A DNA stretch of 64,000 bases from Merdimmobilis hominis. Its GTDB lineage: Bacteria; Bacillota; Clostridia; Oscillospirales; Ruminococcaceae. Shown here piece by piece: positions 1 through 7,655 of the stretch; the stretch's first letter is position 1; each line of letters starts with the position of its first letter. The position numbers were made by a program, and so were the translations under genes. The notes under the pieces are model-generated. The model worked only from the letters and a program-made list of their open reading frames with translations, did no database searches and was not told the DNA's origin. The stretch spans positions 771,476 through 835,475 of the forward strand of contig NZ_LT629939.1 in the NCBI RefSeq assembly GCF_900104615.1, read 5' to 3'.

Positions 1-168
1 CTTTTCAAACTCCGAAACAGTGGGCTTGGGCATCACGAGGGAAAGGACCCCAAACAGCCCCAGCAGGCCCACACACAGGCCGATGTTGAGGGCGGAGGCC
101 AGGACCGGGTAATCCTCCGGTTCCTCCTGGGCGCGGCGCGCCCGGCGCTTGTGAGAAAAATGTGCCAT
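1..168 (-). CDS. N-terminal part of a secreted/membrane-anchored partner of the MBOAT acyltransferase (DHHW/AlgX-like, partial)
   Basis: The reading frame starts at an ATG ending at 168, preceded on the minus strand by GGAGGGAGAGCC, and runs off the left edge of the window. Only the first 56 residues are visible. They form a basic N-terminus (AHFSHKRRARRA), then one hydrophobic segment around residues 24-46, then MPKPTVSEFEK. The gene begins 12 bases after the stop of the MBOAT gene, so the two are co-transcribed. In Firmicutes the gene after an AlgI-type MBOAT is usually a DHHW or AlgX/DltD-like esterase-fold protein that completes O-acetyl transfer outside the membrane. That assignment comes from context and topology, because the catalytic region is not in the window. 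Confidence 0.6.
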   Translation of the reverse strand, partial: MAHFSHKRRARRAQEEPEDYPVLASALNIGLCVGLLGLFGVLSLVMPKPTVSEFEK

Positions 169-180
169 GGCTCTCCCTCC

Positions 181-1596
181 TTAAAAGCGGAAATACAGAA
201 ATGGGTTGTAGCTCTGCCCCGCCAGCTGGGCGATGCAGACGATGAGAAGAATGACATTCATCACCGGCTGCACATACAAGAGAATGTCCTGCTTGCGGCT
301 TTCCAGCCTGGAGAAATACCGTTTAAACCACCGCACCAAGGGCAGGCAGAAGGCAATAGCCAATAGGAACCAGAAGATGTTGTTGAAGAAGAGAAGGCGG
401 GTGGAAACATCCCCCAAGGGGTTGCCGGACAGGCCGAACATCACCCCTAAGTAGGCCCAGACCCGGCTCATGTCGGTGAAGTAGAAGAACACCCAGCCGG
501 TGAGCATGACCACCAGGAAATACAGATGGGAAAACACCGCCGGCAGCCGGTCCAAGGCCCTGAGGAGGAATGCTTTCTCAATCATAATCAAGAAGCCGTA
601 AAACAGGCCCCAAAGCACAAAGTTCCAGCTGGCCCCATGCCACAGGCCGGTTGCAAACCAGACAATGAAGGTATTGATGTAGGTGCGGGCCGCTCCATGG
701 CGGCTGCCCCCTAAAGGGATATAGAGGTAATCCCGGAAAAAGCCCCCCAGAGACATGTGCCACCGGCGCCAAAACTCGGTGGCAGAGGTGGAGATGTAGG
801 GGTAGTTGAAGTTTTCCGCATAGTGGAAGCCGAACATTCGCCCCAGGCCGATGGCCATGTCGGAGTAGCCGGAGAAGTCAAAGTAAATTTGCAGTGCAAA
901 CAGGATAATGCCATACCACGCCCCCGCCACCGACAGGGTGGAGAGGTCGCCATCCATAAACCGGCCCACTAAGCTGCCAGCGTAGTTGGCCACAATCACC
1001 TTTTTGGAAAGGCCCAAACAGAACCGGGTCAGCCCGTCGCTGAAATCGTGAATGGTCACCTTGCGGTCCTCAATCTCCGCGGCCACCTGGCTGTACCGGA
1101 CAATAGGCCCAGCCACCAGCTGATGGTAGCAGGAGACAAACAAGAGGAACTTGCCAAAGCTCCGCTGGGCCTTGACCTCCCCCCGGTAGACGTCGATGAC
1201 ATAGGAGATGGTCTGGAAGGTATAAAAGGAAATGCCGATGGGCAAGGAGAATCCCGGCACCGGCAGGGATAGGCCCAGCAGCGAGTTGATGGTACTGACC
1301 AAAAAGCCGCTGTATTTGAAGATGCCCAAAAGGCCCAGGTTCAGCACCAAAGAGGAGATCACTGCCCGTTTGGCCTTGGGGGTGCCCCGGTATTTTTCCG
1401 CATACAGGCCGTGGAAGTAGTCGATGGCCGCAGAAAAGAGCAGGAGGGTGATCCACACCGGTTCGCCCCAGGCGTAGAAAAACAGGGAAAAAGCCACTAA
1501 AACCGCGTTTCGATAGGTGAGGCTCCGGGAAGAATAATAAAACGCCAAATTCAGCGGAAAAAACAAACAGAGGAAAAATAAGTTGGCAAAAACCAT
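181..1596 (-). CDS. MBOAT family membrane-bound O-acyltransferase (AlgI-like)
   Basis: This 471-residue polytopic membrane protein carries the MBOAT signatures. FWRRWHMSLGGFFRDYLYIP lies around residues 275-294, and ATGLWHGASWNF around 315-326 contains the conserved catalytic His at about 320. AlgI/DltB-type proteins move acyl groups (usually acetyl) across the membrane onto extracellular polysaccharide or cell-wall polymers. The length is typical for AlgI-like proteins in Firmicutes. The ATG at 1596 follows AAAGGAGACAATC. A TTGCGA-16-TATAAT promoter lies just upstream, and the next gene, 12 bases downstream, is its likely periplasmic-type partner. The polymer that is acylated cannot be told from the sequence. 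Confidence 0.93.
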   Translation of the reverse strand: MVFANLFFLCLFFPLNLAFYYSSRSLTYRNAVLVAFSLFFYAWGEPVWITLLLFSAAIDYFHGLYAEKYRGTPKAKRAVISSLVLNLGLLGIFKYSGFLVSTINSLLGLSLPVPGFSLPIGISFYTFQTISYVIDVYRGEVKAQRSFGKFLLFVSCYHQLVAGPIVRYSQVAAEIEDRKVTIHDFSDGLTRFCLGLSKKVIVANYAGSLVGRFMDGDLSTLSVAGAWYGIILFALQIYFDFSGYSDMAIGLGRMFGFHYAENFNYPYISTSATEFWRRWHMSLGGFFRDYLYIPLGGSRHGAARTYINTFIVWFATGLWHGASWNFVLWGLFYGFLIMIEKAFLLRALDRLPAVFSHLYFLVVMLTGWVFFYFTDMSRVWAYLGVMFGLSGNPLGDVSTRLLFFNNIFWFLLAIAFCLPLVRWFKRYFSRLESRKQDILLYVQPVMNVILLIVCIAQLAGQSYNPFLYFRF

Positions 1597-1629
1597 GATT
1601 GTCTCCTTTAATTGTACAGACTATCTATT

Positions 1630-1657
1630 ATTATAGCCTAGTTTTGGTAGATCGCAA
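1630..1657 (-). promoter_or_regulatory. SigA-type promoter of the MBOAT operon
   Basis: On the minus strand TTGCGA (1657-1652), a 16-base spacer and TATAAT (1635-1630) lie about 35 bases before the MBOAT start. Confidence 0.65.
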
Positions 1658-1863
1658 GGGAATTTCCAAGAATTTCGCCTTTCTCCCCCTTGTTTTCCCC
1701 CCAGACTCTGAAGGGTAAAATCCCCTTCCCTCCCACGGCGGCGGAAGGGAGGAGGTTTTGTGCCCAAACGGCCCTTTGCCCCGCATGATTCCGCCGGAAA
1801 CCGGCAAATATAGGGATAGAACCGCCTTTGAGAACTTTTCTTTTCCTTTTATTCCTGCTTTCC

Positions 1864-1892
1864 TTGATTTACCTTCCAAATTGCGGTAAAAT
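1864..1892 (+). promoter_or_regulatory. SigA-type promoter of the DMT transporter gene
   Basis: TTGATT (1864-1869), a 17-base spacer and TAAAAT (1887-1892) lie about 75 bases before the transporter start. The rest of the 1658-1966 gap shows only a GC-rich imperfect hairpin near 1720-1755 and no gene. Confidence 0.55.
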
Positions 1893-1966
1893 CACATAGG
1901 AAACTCCCTTTGCCTCCATCCGGTGCAAAGGGCATTGCCTATGGACTCAGAAAAGGAGTGTGCCCC

Positions 1967-2818
1967 TTGTCCCAAACCCAATCCCGCGGCATCTTCTACA
2001 TGCTGGCTTGCGCCTTCTTGTGGAGCATCGGCGGGCTGTTTATCAAACTCATCGACTGGAACCCCTTTTTCATTGCCGGGGCGCGCAGCTTGATCGGCGC
2101 GGCGGTGCTGATGGTGTACATGAAGCTGGCCCATCTTTCTTTAAAAATCAACCGCCGGTCCATCGTCAGCGGCATCGCCCTGTGTTCGGTGTTTTTCTGC
2201 TATGTCACCGCCAACAAGCTGACTACTGCCGCCAACACGGTGGTTCTCCAATACACCAACCCGGTGTTTGTGGTGCTGCTCAGCTCCCTGTTCCTCCACC
2301 AGAAGTTCTCCCGCCGGGATCTCTTCTTGGTGGGCACCGTTTTCTTTGGAGTGGCCCTCTCCTTCCTGGACGGCATGGATGCCGGTGGATTTTTGGGCAA
2401 TCTGCTGGCCCTTTTCAGCGGCTTCTTCCTGGCAGTGCTGTTCTTAAACTCCGCCCGGTGCGAAACCGCCAGCGACAGCATGAGCGGCATCTTGTTGGGA
2501 CAGCTGTTTGCCGCCCTGTGCGGCGCACCTTTCCTATTTTTAGACCCTCCGGCCTTTACCACGACCTCGGTGGCCAGCATCCTCATCCTGGGGGTGTTCC
2601 AGCTGGGCCTTCCCTATGTGTTTTACGGGATCGCCAGCCGGACATGCTCCCCATTGATCTGTTCTGTGCTGGCCGGGGTGGAACCCCTGCTCAACCCGCT
2701 GTGGGTTTTTGTGGTCATGGGGGAGCGCCCCAGTGTCACCGCCCTCATCGGCTGCGGCATCGTTGTGGTCACCATCACCGTCTGGTGTGTGCAGAACGCC
2801 AAACTGGCACAATCTTAA
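1967..2818 (+). CDS. EamA/DMT superfamily transporter
   Basis: This protein of about 283 residues has ten predicted membrane helices arranged as two EamA repeats (roughly residues 10-135 and 145-280). The first begins with the typical YMLACAFLWSIGGLFIK. DMT proteins export or exchange small metabolites such as amino acids, nucleosides or drugs, and the substrate here is not evident. I place the start at TTG 1967, eight bases after AAAAGGAG. An in-frame upstream start at 1910 has no ribosome binding site and would add a non-conserved hydrophilic stretch. The next gene starts 49 bases downstream on the same strand, so a shared transcript is possible. Confidence 0.9.
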   Translation: MSQTQSRGIFYMLACAFLWSIGGLFIKLIDWNPFFIAGARSLIGAAVLMVYMKLAHLSLKINRRSIVSGIALCSVFFCYVTANKLTTAANTVVLQYTNPVFVVLLSSLFLHQKFSRRDLFLVGTVFFGVALSFLDGMDAGGFLGNLLALFSGFFLAVLFLNSARCETASDSMSGILLGQLFAALCGAPFLFLDPPAFTTTSVASILILGVFQLGLPYVFYGIASRTCSPLICSVLAGVEPLLNPLWVFVVMGERPSVTALIGCGIVVVTITVWCVQNAKLAQS

Positions 2819-2867
2819 ATCCAATCAATAACCCGCTTGACCGCGGGATTCTGGAGGTTGAATCCCT

Positions 2868-3671
2868 ATGAGTTACCTTGTCAACGACGGCAAACATGAA
2901 GTCATCACCGTGGATGGGGCCGATTACCGCCGGCTGTGCATCCGCACCCATGTCATCACCGATCAGGACAACATATTGGATGTTGTGGAAAAATATGTCA
3001 CCCCCTCCCTCCAGCCGGGGGACATCATCTTCATCACCGAAAAAGCGGTGGCCTGTACCCAGCGCCGGGCTATCCCCATGAAGGATATCCACCCCCGCCC
3101 CCTGGCCAAATTCCTCTGCAAATTTGTGCTGAAAACCCCCTATGGCATCGGCCTTGGCATCCCAGAGACCATGGAGATGGCCCTCCAGGAGTGCGGCACC
3201 ATCCGCATCCTATTCGCTGCGGCGGTATCCGCTGTGGGCAAGCTGTTCGGCATCCGGGGCTGGTTCTACAAAGTAGCTGGGTACAAAGCCCGCTCCATCG
3301 ACGGCCCCTGTGACTACACGCTGCCCCCTTACAACGAGTATGTGGTGCTGGGCCCCGCCGACCCAGACAAAGTGGCCAAGGAAATCAGCGACCGGATGGG
3401 TGCGCCAGTGGCCATCACCGATATCAACGACCTGGAGGGGCAGATTTTGGGCACCTCCTCGCCGGACATGGACCGGGATTGGCTCTGCAAGATTCTGAAG
3501 GACAACCCCCTGGGCCAGTCCACCCAGCAGACCCCTATGGGCTTGATCCGCAAGGTGGTGGAGGCTGCCGCCCCACAGGAAGCCCAGAATCCCGAGACCC
3601 CTTCTGTAGAAGAGGAGTCCCAGGAAATCCCCGATGGCATGCCCGCCCCTGCGGAGGGCTCCGCCGAATAA
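2868..3671 (+). CDS. Coenzyme F420-0:L-glutamate ligase-like (CofE-like) protein
   Basis: This 267-residue protein resembles the CofE/FbiB N-terminal ligase fold. PGDIIFITEKAVACTQRRAIP lies near residues 51-71, GPCDYTLPPYNEYVVLGP around 145-163, and AVAITDINDLEGQILGTS near 180-197. In methanogens and actinobacteria CofE adds glutamates to F420-0. Clostridia are generally not known to make F420, and no other F420 gene is in the window, so the true substrate is probably different. The last 45 residues are a Pro/Glu-rich tail that is unlikely to be part of the fold. The start is supported by CTGGAGG seven bases upstream, and a bidirectional terminator follows. Confidence 0.8.
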   Translation: MSYLVNDGKHEVITVDGADYRRLCIRTHVITDQDNILDVVEKYVTPSLQPGDIIFITEKAVACTQRRAIPMKDIHPRPLAKFLCKFVLKTPYGIGLGIPETMEMALQECGTIRILFAAAVSAVGKLFGIRGWFYKVAGYKARSIDGPCDYTLPPYNEYVVLGPADPDKVAKEISDRMGAPVAITDINDLEGQILGTSSPDMDRDWLCKILKDNPLGQSTQQTPMGLIRKVVEAAAPQEAQNPETPSVEEESQEIPDGMPAPAEGSAE

Positions 3672-3681
3672 TGCAAAAACA

Positions 3682-3722
3682 AAAGGCATCCTGCCCCTAT
3701 GGGAGCGGGATGCCTCTTTTAT
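3682..3722. terminator. Bidirectional terminator between the CofE-like and VOC genes
   Basis: The stem AGGCATCCtgc...gcGGATGCCT is flanked by A-rich sequence on the left and CTTTTATT on the right. It can end both converging genes. Confidence 0.75.
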
Positions 3723-3727
3723 TGGCC

Positions 3728-4093
3728 CTATTTCCGGCAGAGGCAGAAGGGATGCCCCGAAGGGTCCAGCAGGGTGACAAAGTCCTCCCCCCCAAACTGA
3801 GCCCCCGCCTTTACAGCGCCCAGGGACAAGGCCCTCTCCACTGCCTGGGGAAGGTCTTCCACCTGGAAGTCAAAGTGCATCTGTTTTTGCTGCTTCCCCT
3901 CTTCTTCCGGCCAGATGGGGCGGGTATACCCTTCCAGCTGCTGGAACAAAAACACCACGCCGCCGCTTCGCACTGCGGGATGTCCATAGAGTTCGCACCT
4001 CTCCCACCCCAGCAACGAGGCATAGAATTCCCGCAGGCTTTGCTCGTCGCCGCAGTCCACCATGACATTCCCCAAAACAACTTCTGCCGCCAT
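3728..4093 (-). CDS. VOC (glyoxalase/bleomycin-resistance fold) family protein
   Basis: This is a 121-residue single-domain protein of the vicinal-oxygen-chelate fold. It has MVDCGDEQSLREFYASLLGW at the N-terminus, a central HFDFQVEDLPQAVERALSLGA, and a C-terminal LLDPSGHPFCL. These match the standard beta-alpha-beta-beta-beta halves of small VOC proteins, which may be dioxygenases, isomerases or drug-binding proteins. No substrate can be named. I choose ATG 4093 because GGAGAGGGGG lies upstream of it. A longer frame to 4111 would start inside that ribosome binding site. It lies downstream of pdp in the same orientation with a 94-base gap. Confidence 0.85.
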   Translation of the reverse strand: MAAEVVLGNVMVDCGDEQSLREFYASLLGWERCELYGHPAVRSGGVVFLFQQLEGYTRPIWPEEEGKQQKQMHFDFQVEDLPQAVERALSLGAVKAGAQFGGEDFVTLLDPSGHPFCLCRK

Positions 4094-4187
4094 ATTCGGC
4101 CCCCTCTCCAAAGAAACTGCTTCCGACTGGATGGCGCAGCAACCCTCGGAAAATTGTCATATCTTGATTTAATTCTACAAATAGTAT

Positions 4188-5516
4188 TTACTCTTCGTAC
4201 CGTGTGACACCGGAGCCATCCACCTTCGCGTGGATCAGAGGAGGCACTACCGGTTTTTCCCTCCCGACGGAGAGCGCCGCCAACAAGGTTTTTTCTGCCT
4301 CCCGCGCCTTCTTCCCATCGCCGGTGAGAAGGAGGGCTAAGGGCTCCCCTTCCTCCACCCGGTCGCCGATATTTTTGTAGAGAAGGATGCCGGCGCTGTG
4401 GTCGATGGGGGCGTCTTTGACCTCCCGGCCAGCCCCCAGCATCACTGAGGCAATGCCCACCTGCTGGGTGTTGATGTGGGTGATGTACCCACCCTTAGTG
4501 CAGCGGACCTCATACTCCACTGCCGCCCTGGGGAATTGTTCCGGATGGTCGATGTAGCTGGGGTCTCCCCCTTGGGCCTGTACCATCTCCCGCAATTTTT
4601 CAAGCGCCCGGCCAGAGGACACCGCCTCTTTTACAAGCTCTACGCAGTCCTCATGGCCCCCCTTGCCCGCCAGCTCCAGAAGGCCAGCGGCCAGCTGGGT
4701 GCAGACCTGGGTCAAGTCGGCGGGGCCCATCCCTTGCAAGGTGTGGATGGCCTCCACCACCTCCAGGGAGTTGCCCACCGCGTGGCCCAAAGGACGGTCC
4801 ATGTCGGTGATCAGCGCAGCGGTGGTGCGGCCCACGTGGCTGCCGATCTCCACCATAATCTTGGCCAGGTCGATAGAATCCTCCACCGTCTTCATAAACG
4901 CCCCCGAGCCGGTCTTCACATCCAGGAGGATGCAGTCGGCCCCGGCGGCGATCTTCTTGCTCATGATGCTGGCCGCAATGAGGGGCTTGCTCTCCACCGT
5001 GGCGGTGACATCCCGCAGGGCGTAGAGCTTTTTGTCCGCGGGGGCCAGGTTGCCGGACTGGCCTACCACACAGACCCCCACCTGGTTGACAATGCGGGTG
5101 AACTCCCCCTGATCCATGCTGGTGCGAAGGCCGGGGATGGATTCCATCTTGTCCACGGTGCCGCCGGTGTGGCCCAGGCCCCGGCCGGACATCTTGGCCA
5201 CTGGCACCCCGCAGGAGGCTACAATGGGGGCGATGACCAGGGTGGTCTTATCCCCCACCCCACCGGTGGAGTGTTTATCCACCTTGACCCCCTGGATGGA
5301 GGAGAGGTCCACCACGTCTCCGGAGTGGGCCATGGCGTCGGTGAGGATTGCCGTCTCCTTTGGGTTGAGGCCTCGGAAGTAGATTGCCATCATCATTGCA
5401 GCCAGCTGGTAGTCGGGGATGGAGCCATCCACCACCCCGTCCACCAAAAAACGGATCTCCGTCTCAGTCAGTATACCACCATCCCGTTTCTTCTGGATGA
5501 GATCGTACATGCGCAT
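4188..5516 (-). CDS. pdp: Pyrimidine-nucleoside phosphorylase
   Basis: This 442-residue enzyme cleaves uridine, deoxyuridine or thymidine with phosphate to the free base and (deoxy)ribose 1-phosphate. The anion- and nucleoside-binding signature KHSTGGVGDKTTLV and the loop SGRGLGHTGGTVDK lie around residues 80-125. The C-terminal all-beta domain ends with GEPLALLLTGDGKK. Length and motifs fit the Gram-positive Pdp type rather than longer archaeal forms. ATG 5516 (MRMYDLIQKK) has GGGAGGTG seven bases upstream, while the longer in-frame extension lacks a ribosome binding site. It is the last gene of the bmpA/ABC transporter unit, which gives it imported nucleosides as substrate. Confidence 0.95.
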   Translation of the reverse strand: MRMYDLIQKKRDGGILTETEIRFLVDGVVDGSIPDYQLAAMMMAIYFRGLNPKETAILTDAMAHSGDVVDLSSIQGVKVDKHSTGGVGDKTTLVIAPIVASCGVPVAKMSGRGLGHTGGTVDKMESIPGLRTSMDQGEFTRIVNQVGVCVVGQSGNLAPADKKLYALRDVTATVESKPLIAASIMSKKIAAGADCILLDVKTGSGAFMKTVEDSIDLAKIMVEIGSHVGRTTAALITDMDRPLGHAVGNSLEVVEAIHTLQGMGPADLTQVCTQLAAGLLELAGKGGHEDCVELVKEAVSSGRALEKLREMVQAQGGDPSYIDHPEQFPRAAVEYEVRCTKGGYITHINTQQVGIASVMLGAGREVKDAPIDHSAGILLYKNIGDRVEEGEPLALLLTGDGKKAREAEKTLLAALSVGREKPVVPPLIHAKVDGSGVTRYEE

Positions 5517-5551
5517 GCAAAACACCTCCCAAAAAGTGAAGCAATGAGGAT

Positions 5552-5584
5552 GCCGCCGGGGAGCCAGTGAGGCTCCCCGGCGGC
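5552..5584. other. Perfect 14-bp intergenic hairpin between permease and pdp
   Basis: GCCGCCGGGGAGCC is separated by AGTGA from its exact complement. The T-run lies only on the plus-strand side, so this is not an obvious terminator for the minus-strand operon. It may stabilise or separate the mRNA segments of the permease and pdp. Confidence 0.6.
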
Positions 5585-5605
5585 CTTTTTCGCGTTTCAA
5601 ATTCC

Positions 5606-6535
5606 CTACCGGACACCCTTTTCATAGGGGGTGCCGCTGGCTTTTGGCGCCGCCGAACGTCCCACAAACAACACCAGGACCACAATGGTCAGCACATAGG
5701 GCAACATGGACAGCAGCTGGGGCGGGATGTTGACCGTCCCGCCGCCCAAAAGCACCACCAATGCCTGGGCGAAGCCAAAAAGCAGGCAGGCCAGCACCGA
5801 CCCCTGGGGGGTCCATTTGCCGAAGATCACCGCCGCCAAGGCGATAAATCCGTGGCCGCTGATCACGGTGGGGGAAAAGATGGAAACCACCGCTAAGCTT
5901 TGTGCCGCACCGCCGAACCCGGCCAACACGCCGGAGAGGATCACCGCAATGTACCGGATGCGGTAGACGTTGATGCCCAGGGTATCCGCCGCCGCGGGGT
6001 GTTCCCCCACTGCACGGATGCGCAGGCCCCATTTGGTCTTGTACAGGATAAACCACAAAAGGACCGCAATACCCATAGCAAGAAGGACGGTGATGTCCAC
6101 ATTTAAGTTTCGCAGGATTTGGTTCTCTGTATCCCCCAAAAGCCAGGTAAAGGCTTTGGGCATCTTATTGGGCACCGGCTTGGTCATAGTCGCCCCATCG
6201 AAGAAGATGCGGGAGAGGAAGAGGGCCGCGCCCAAGCCGATAAAATTGAGGGCCACGCCGGAGATCGTCTGGTTGGCCCGGAAGCTGACGCAGGCGATGG
6301 CGTGGAAGAGGGCCAAAAACCCGCCGGCCAACCCAGCGCACAAGAACCCCAGCCAAGGGTTTTGGGAGAAATAACCCACCGCCGCGCCGGTGAAGGCGCC
6401 GATGACCATCATCCCCTCCAGGCCGATGTTGACCACGCCGGAGCGCTCGGACAACACGCCGCCCAAGGAGGTGAAGATCAGCGGGGCGGAGTACATCAGT
6501 GTGATGTTAATTGCCAGAGTCAGTGTGAGAAGCAT
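5606..6535 (-). CDS. Nucleoside ABC transporter permease (second subunit, NupQ/YufQ-like)
   Basis: This 309-residue polytopic permease of the BPD_transp_2 family has TSLGGVLSERSGVVNIGLEGM near the N-terminus, a hallmark of BMP-type nucleoside importers. It has about eight to ten hydrophobic helices and ends in a basic tail. It should form the membrane channel with the permease encoded just upstream. I use ATG 6535 (MLLTLTLAIN), preceded by AGAGAGGGGG, so the gene overlaps the previous permease by 29 bases and is translationally coupled to it. A longer frame starting at 6610 has no support. Its context is bmpA, the ATPase and Pdp, which point to nucleoside uptake. Confidence 0.93.
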   Translation of the reverse strand: MLLTLTLAINITLMYSAPLIFTSLGGVLSERSGVVNIGLEGMMVIGAFTGAAVGYFSQNPWLGFLCAGLAGGFLALFHAIACVSFRANQTISGVALNFIGLGAALFLSRIFFDGATMTKPVPNKMPKAFTWLLGDTENQILRNLNVDITVLLAMGIAVLLWFILYKTKWGLRIRAVGEHPAAADTLGINVYRIRYIAVILSGVLAGFGGAAQSLAVVSIFSPTVISGHGFIALAAVIFGKWTPQGSVLACLLFGFAQALVVLLGGGTVNIPPQLLSMLPYVLTIVVLVLFVGRSAAPKASGTPYEKGVR

Positions 6536-7655
6536 GGCGTTTTCCCCCTCTCTTTGCCAGTTTGTCCGCCAGGACGCGGAACATGGTGGACATCGCAATG
6601 AAGAACACAATGGTGCCGATCACAATGTTGATGACCTCGCTGGGAGCCCCGGTGGTGGACTGGATCGCCGAACCACCGTATTTCAACCCGCCAAACAAAA
6701 GCCCGGAGAAGATGCACCCGATGGGGGAACTGTTGGCGATCAGCGCCACCGAGATGCCGTCGAAGCCATAGCCCTCCTGGGCCGCCAGCATGCTGATGCG
6801 GTGAGGCATGACGCCGGTCATCTGCAAGGCCCCTGCCAGGCCCGCTAAGGCCCCGGCAATAAACATGGAGTGCATGATGTTCCGATTGACGTTGATCCCG
6901 GCGAACCGGGCCGCGTCGCTGTTGAAGCCCACCGACCGCAGTTCAAATCCCTTACAGGTGCGGTTGAGGACGAACCAGACCAGCAACGCCGCCAAAATGG
7001 CGAATAAAATCCCGTAGTTGAGGTCGGTTTTTAACACCACATCCGCCAAGGTGGGGTTGGCCAAAAGAGCCTGCCGCCCCTCCTCAGTGGCCTTGTAGTT
7101 GCCCAGCACCATGGACCAGGCGGAGCGCTGCACCTCGTAGGAAGCTTCCGCTCCCGGTTTTTTCAGCCAGGGCATCTGGATCATAAAATTGTTGAAGTAC
7201 AAGGCGATCCAGTTGAGCATGATGCAGGTGATGACCTCGTTGATGCCGAATTTAGCCTTGAGGAAGCCGGCAAAGCACCCCCACAGCCCAGCGGCCACCA
7301 TGGCGGCCAGAACCACCGCCAAAAAATGGAGAACCGGAGGGAGGCTCAGCTTGGCGCCAACCAGAACGGCGGCCACGCTGCCGATGATGTACTGGCCCTC
7401 TGCCCCAATGTTGAAGAGGCCGGTTTTAAAGGCGAACGCCACCGACAGGCCGGTGAGGATAAGGGGGGTGGATTTGATCACCACCTGGGCCATGTATTTG
7501 GGCTTGGAAAAGATGCCCCGAAACATGGCGGCATAGGCCTCAAGGGGGTTATACCCCGCCACTGAGAGAACCACAGCCCCCACTACAAACCCCAGAACAA
7601 TGGAGATGACGATGGAGGTCAGGGGTTTTTTCAGCCATTTCTGCACAGTGTCCAT
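6507..7655 (-). CDS. Nucleoside ABC transporter permease (first subunit, NupP/YufP-like)
   Basis: This 382-residue permease of the BPD_transp_2 family shows FNIGAEGQYIIGSVAAVLVG around residues 87-106, and a conserved loop EVQRSAWSMVLGNYKATEEG in the middle, typical of the larger permease of BMP-type transporters. It has about ten membrane helices. The ATG at 7655 overlaps the TGA stop of the ATPase gene in a TGATG arrangement. AGGAGGTGG supplies the ribosome binding site. A GTG one codon earlier is possible but too close to the site. It forms the transmembrane heterodimer with the following gene. Confidence 0.93.
   Translation of the reverse strand: MDTVQKWLKKPLTSIVISIVLGFVVGAVVLSVAGYNPLEAYAAMFRGIFSKPKYMAQVVIKSTPLILTGLSVAFAFKTGLFNIGAEGQYIIGSVAAVLVGAKLSLPPVLHFLAVVLAAMVAAGLWGCFAGFLKAKFGINEVITCIMLNWIALYFNNFMIQMPWLKKPGAEASYEVQRSAWSMVLGNYKATEEGRQALLANPTLADVVLKTDLNYGILFAILAALLVWFVLNRTCKGFELRSVGFNSDAARFAGINVNRNIMHSMFIAGALAGLAGALQMTGVMPHRISMLAAQEGYGFDGISVALIANSSPIGCIFSGLLFGGLKYGGSAIQSTTGAPSEVINIVIGTIVFFIAMSTMFRVLADKLAKRGGKRHASHTDSGN

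Noticed and set aside
4476-5570. Long plus-strand open frame opposite pdp
   Set aside because: It is the antisense shadow of a highly conserved GC-rich gene, with His/Gly/Ala-rich compositional protein and no ribosome binding site.
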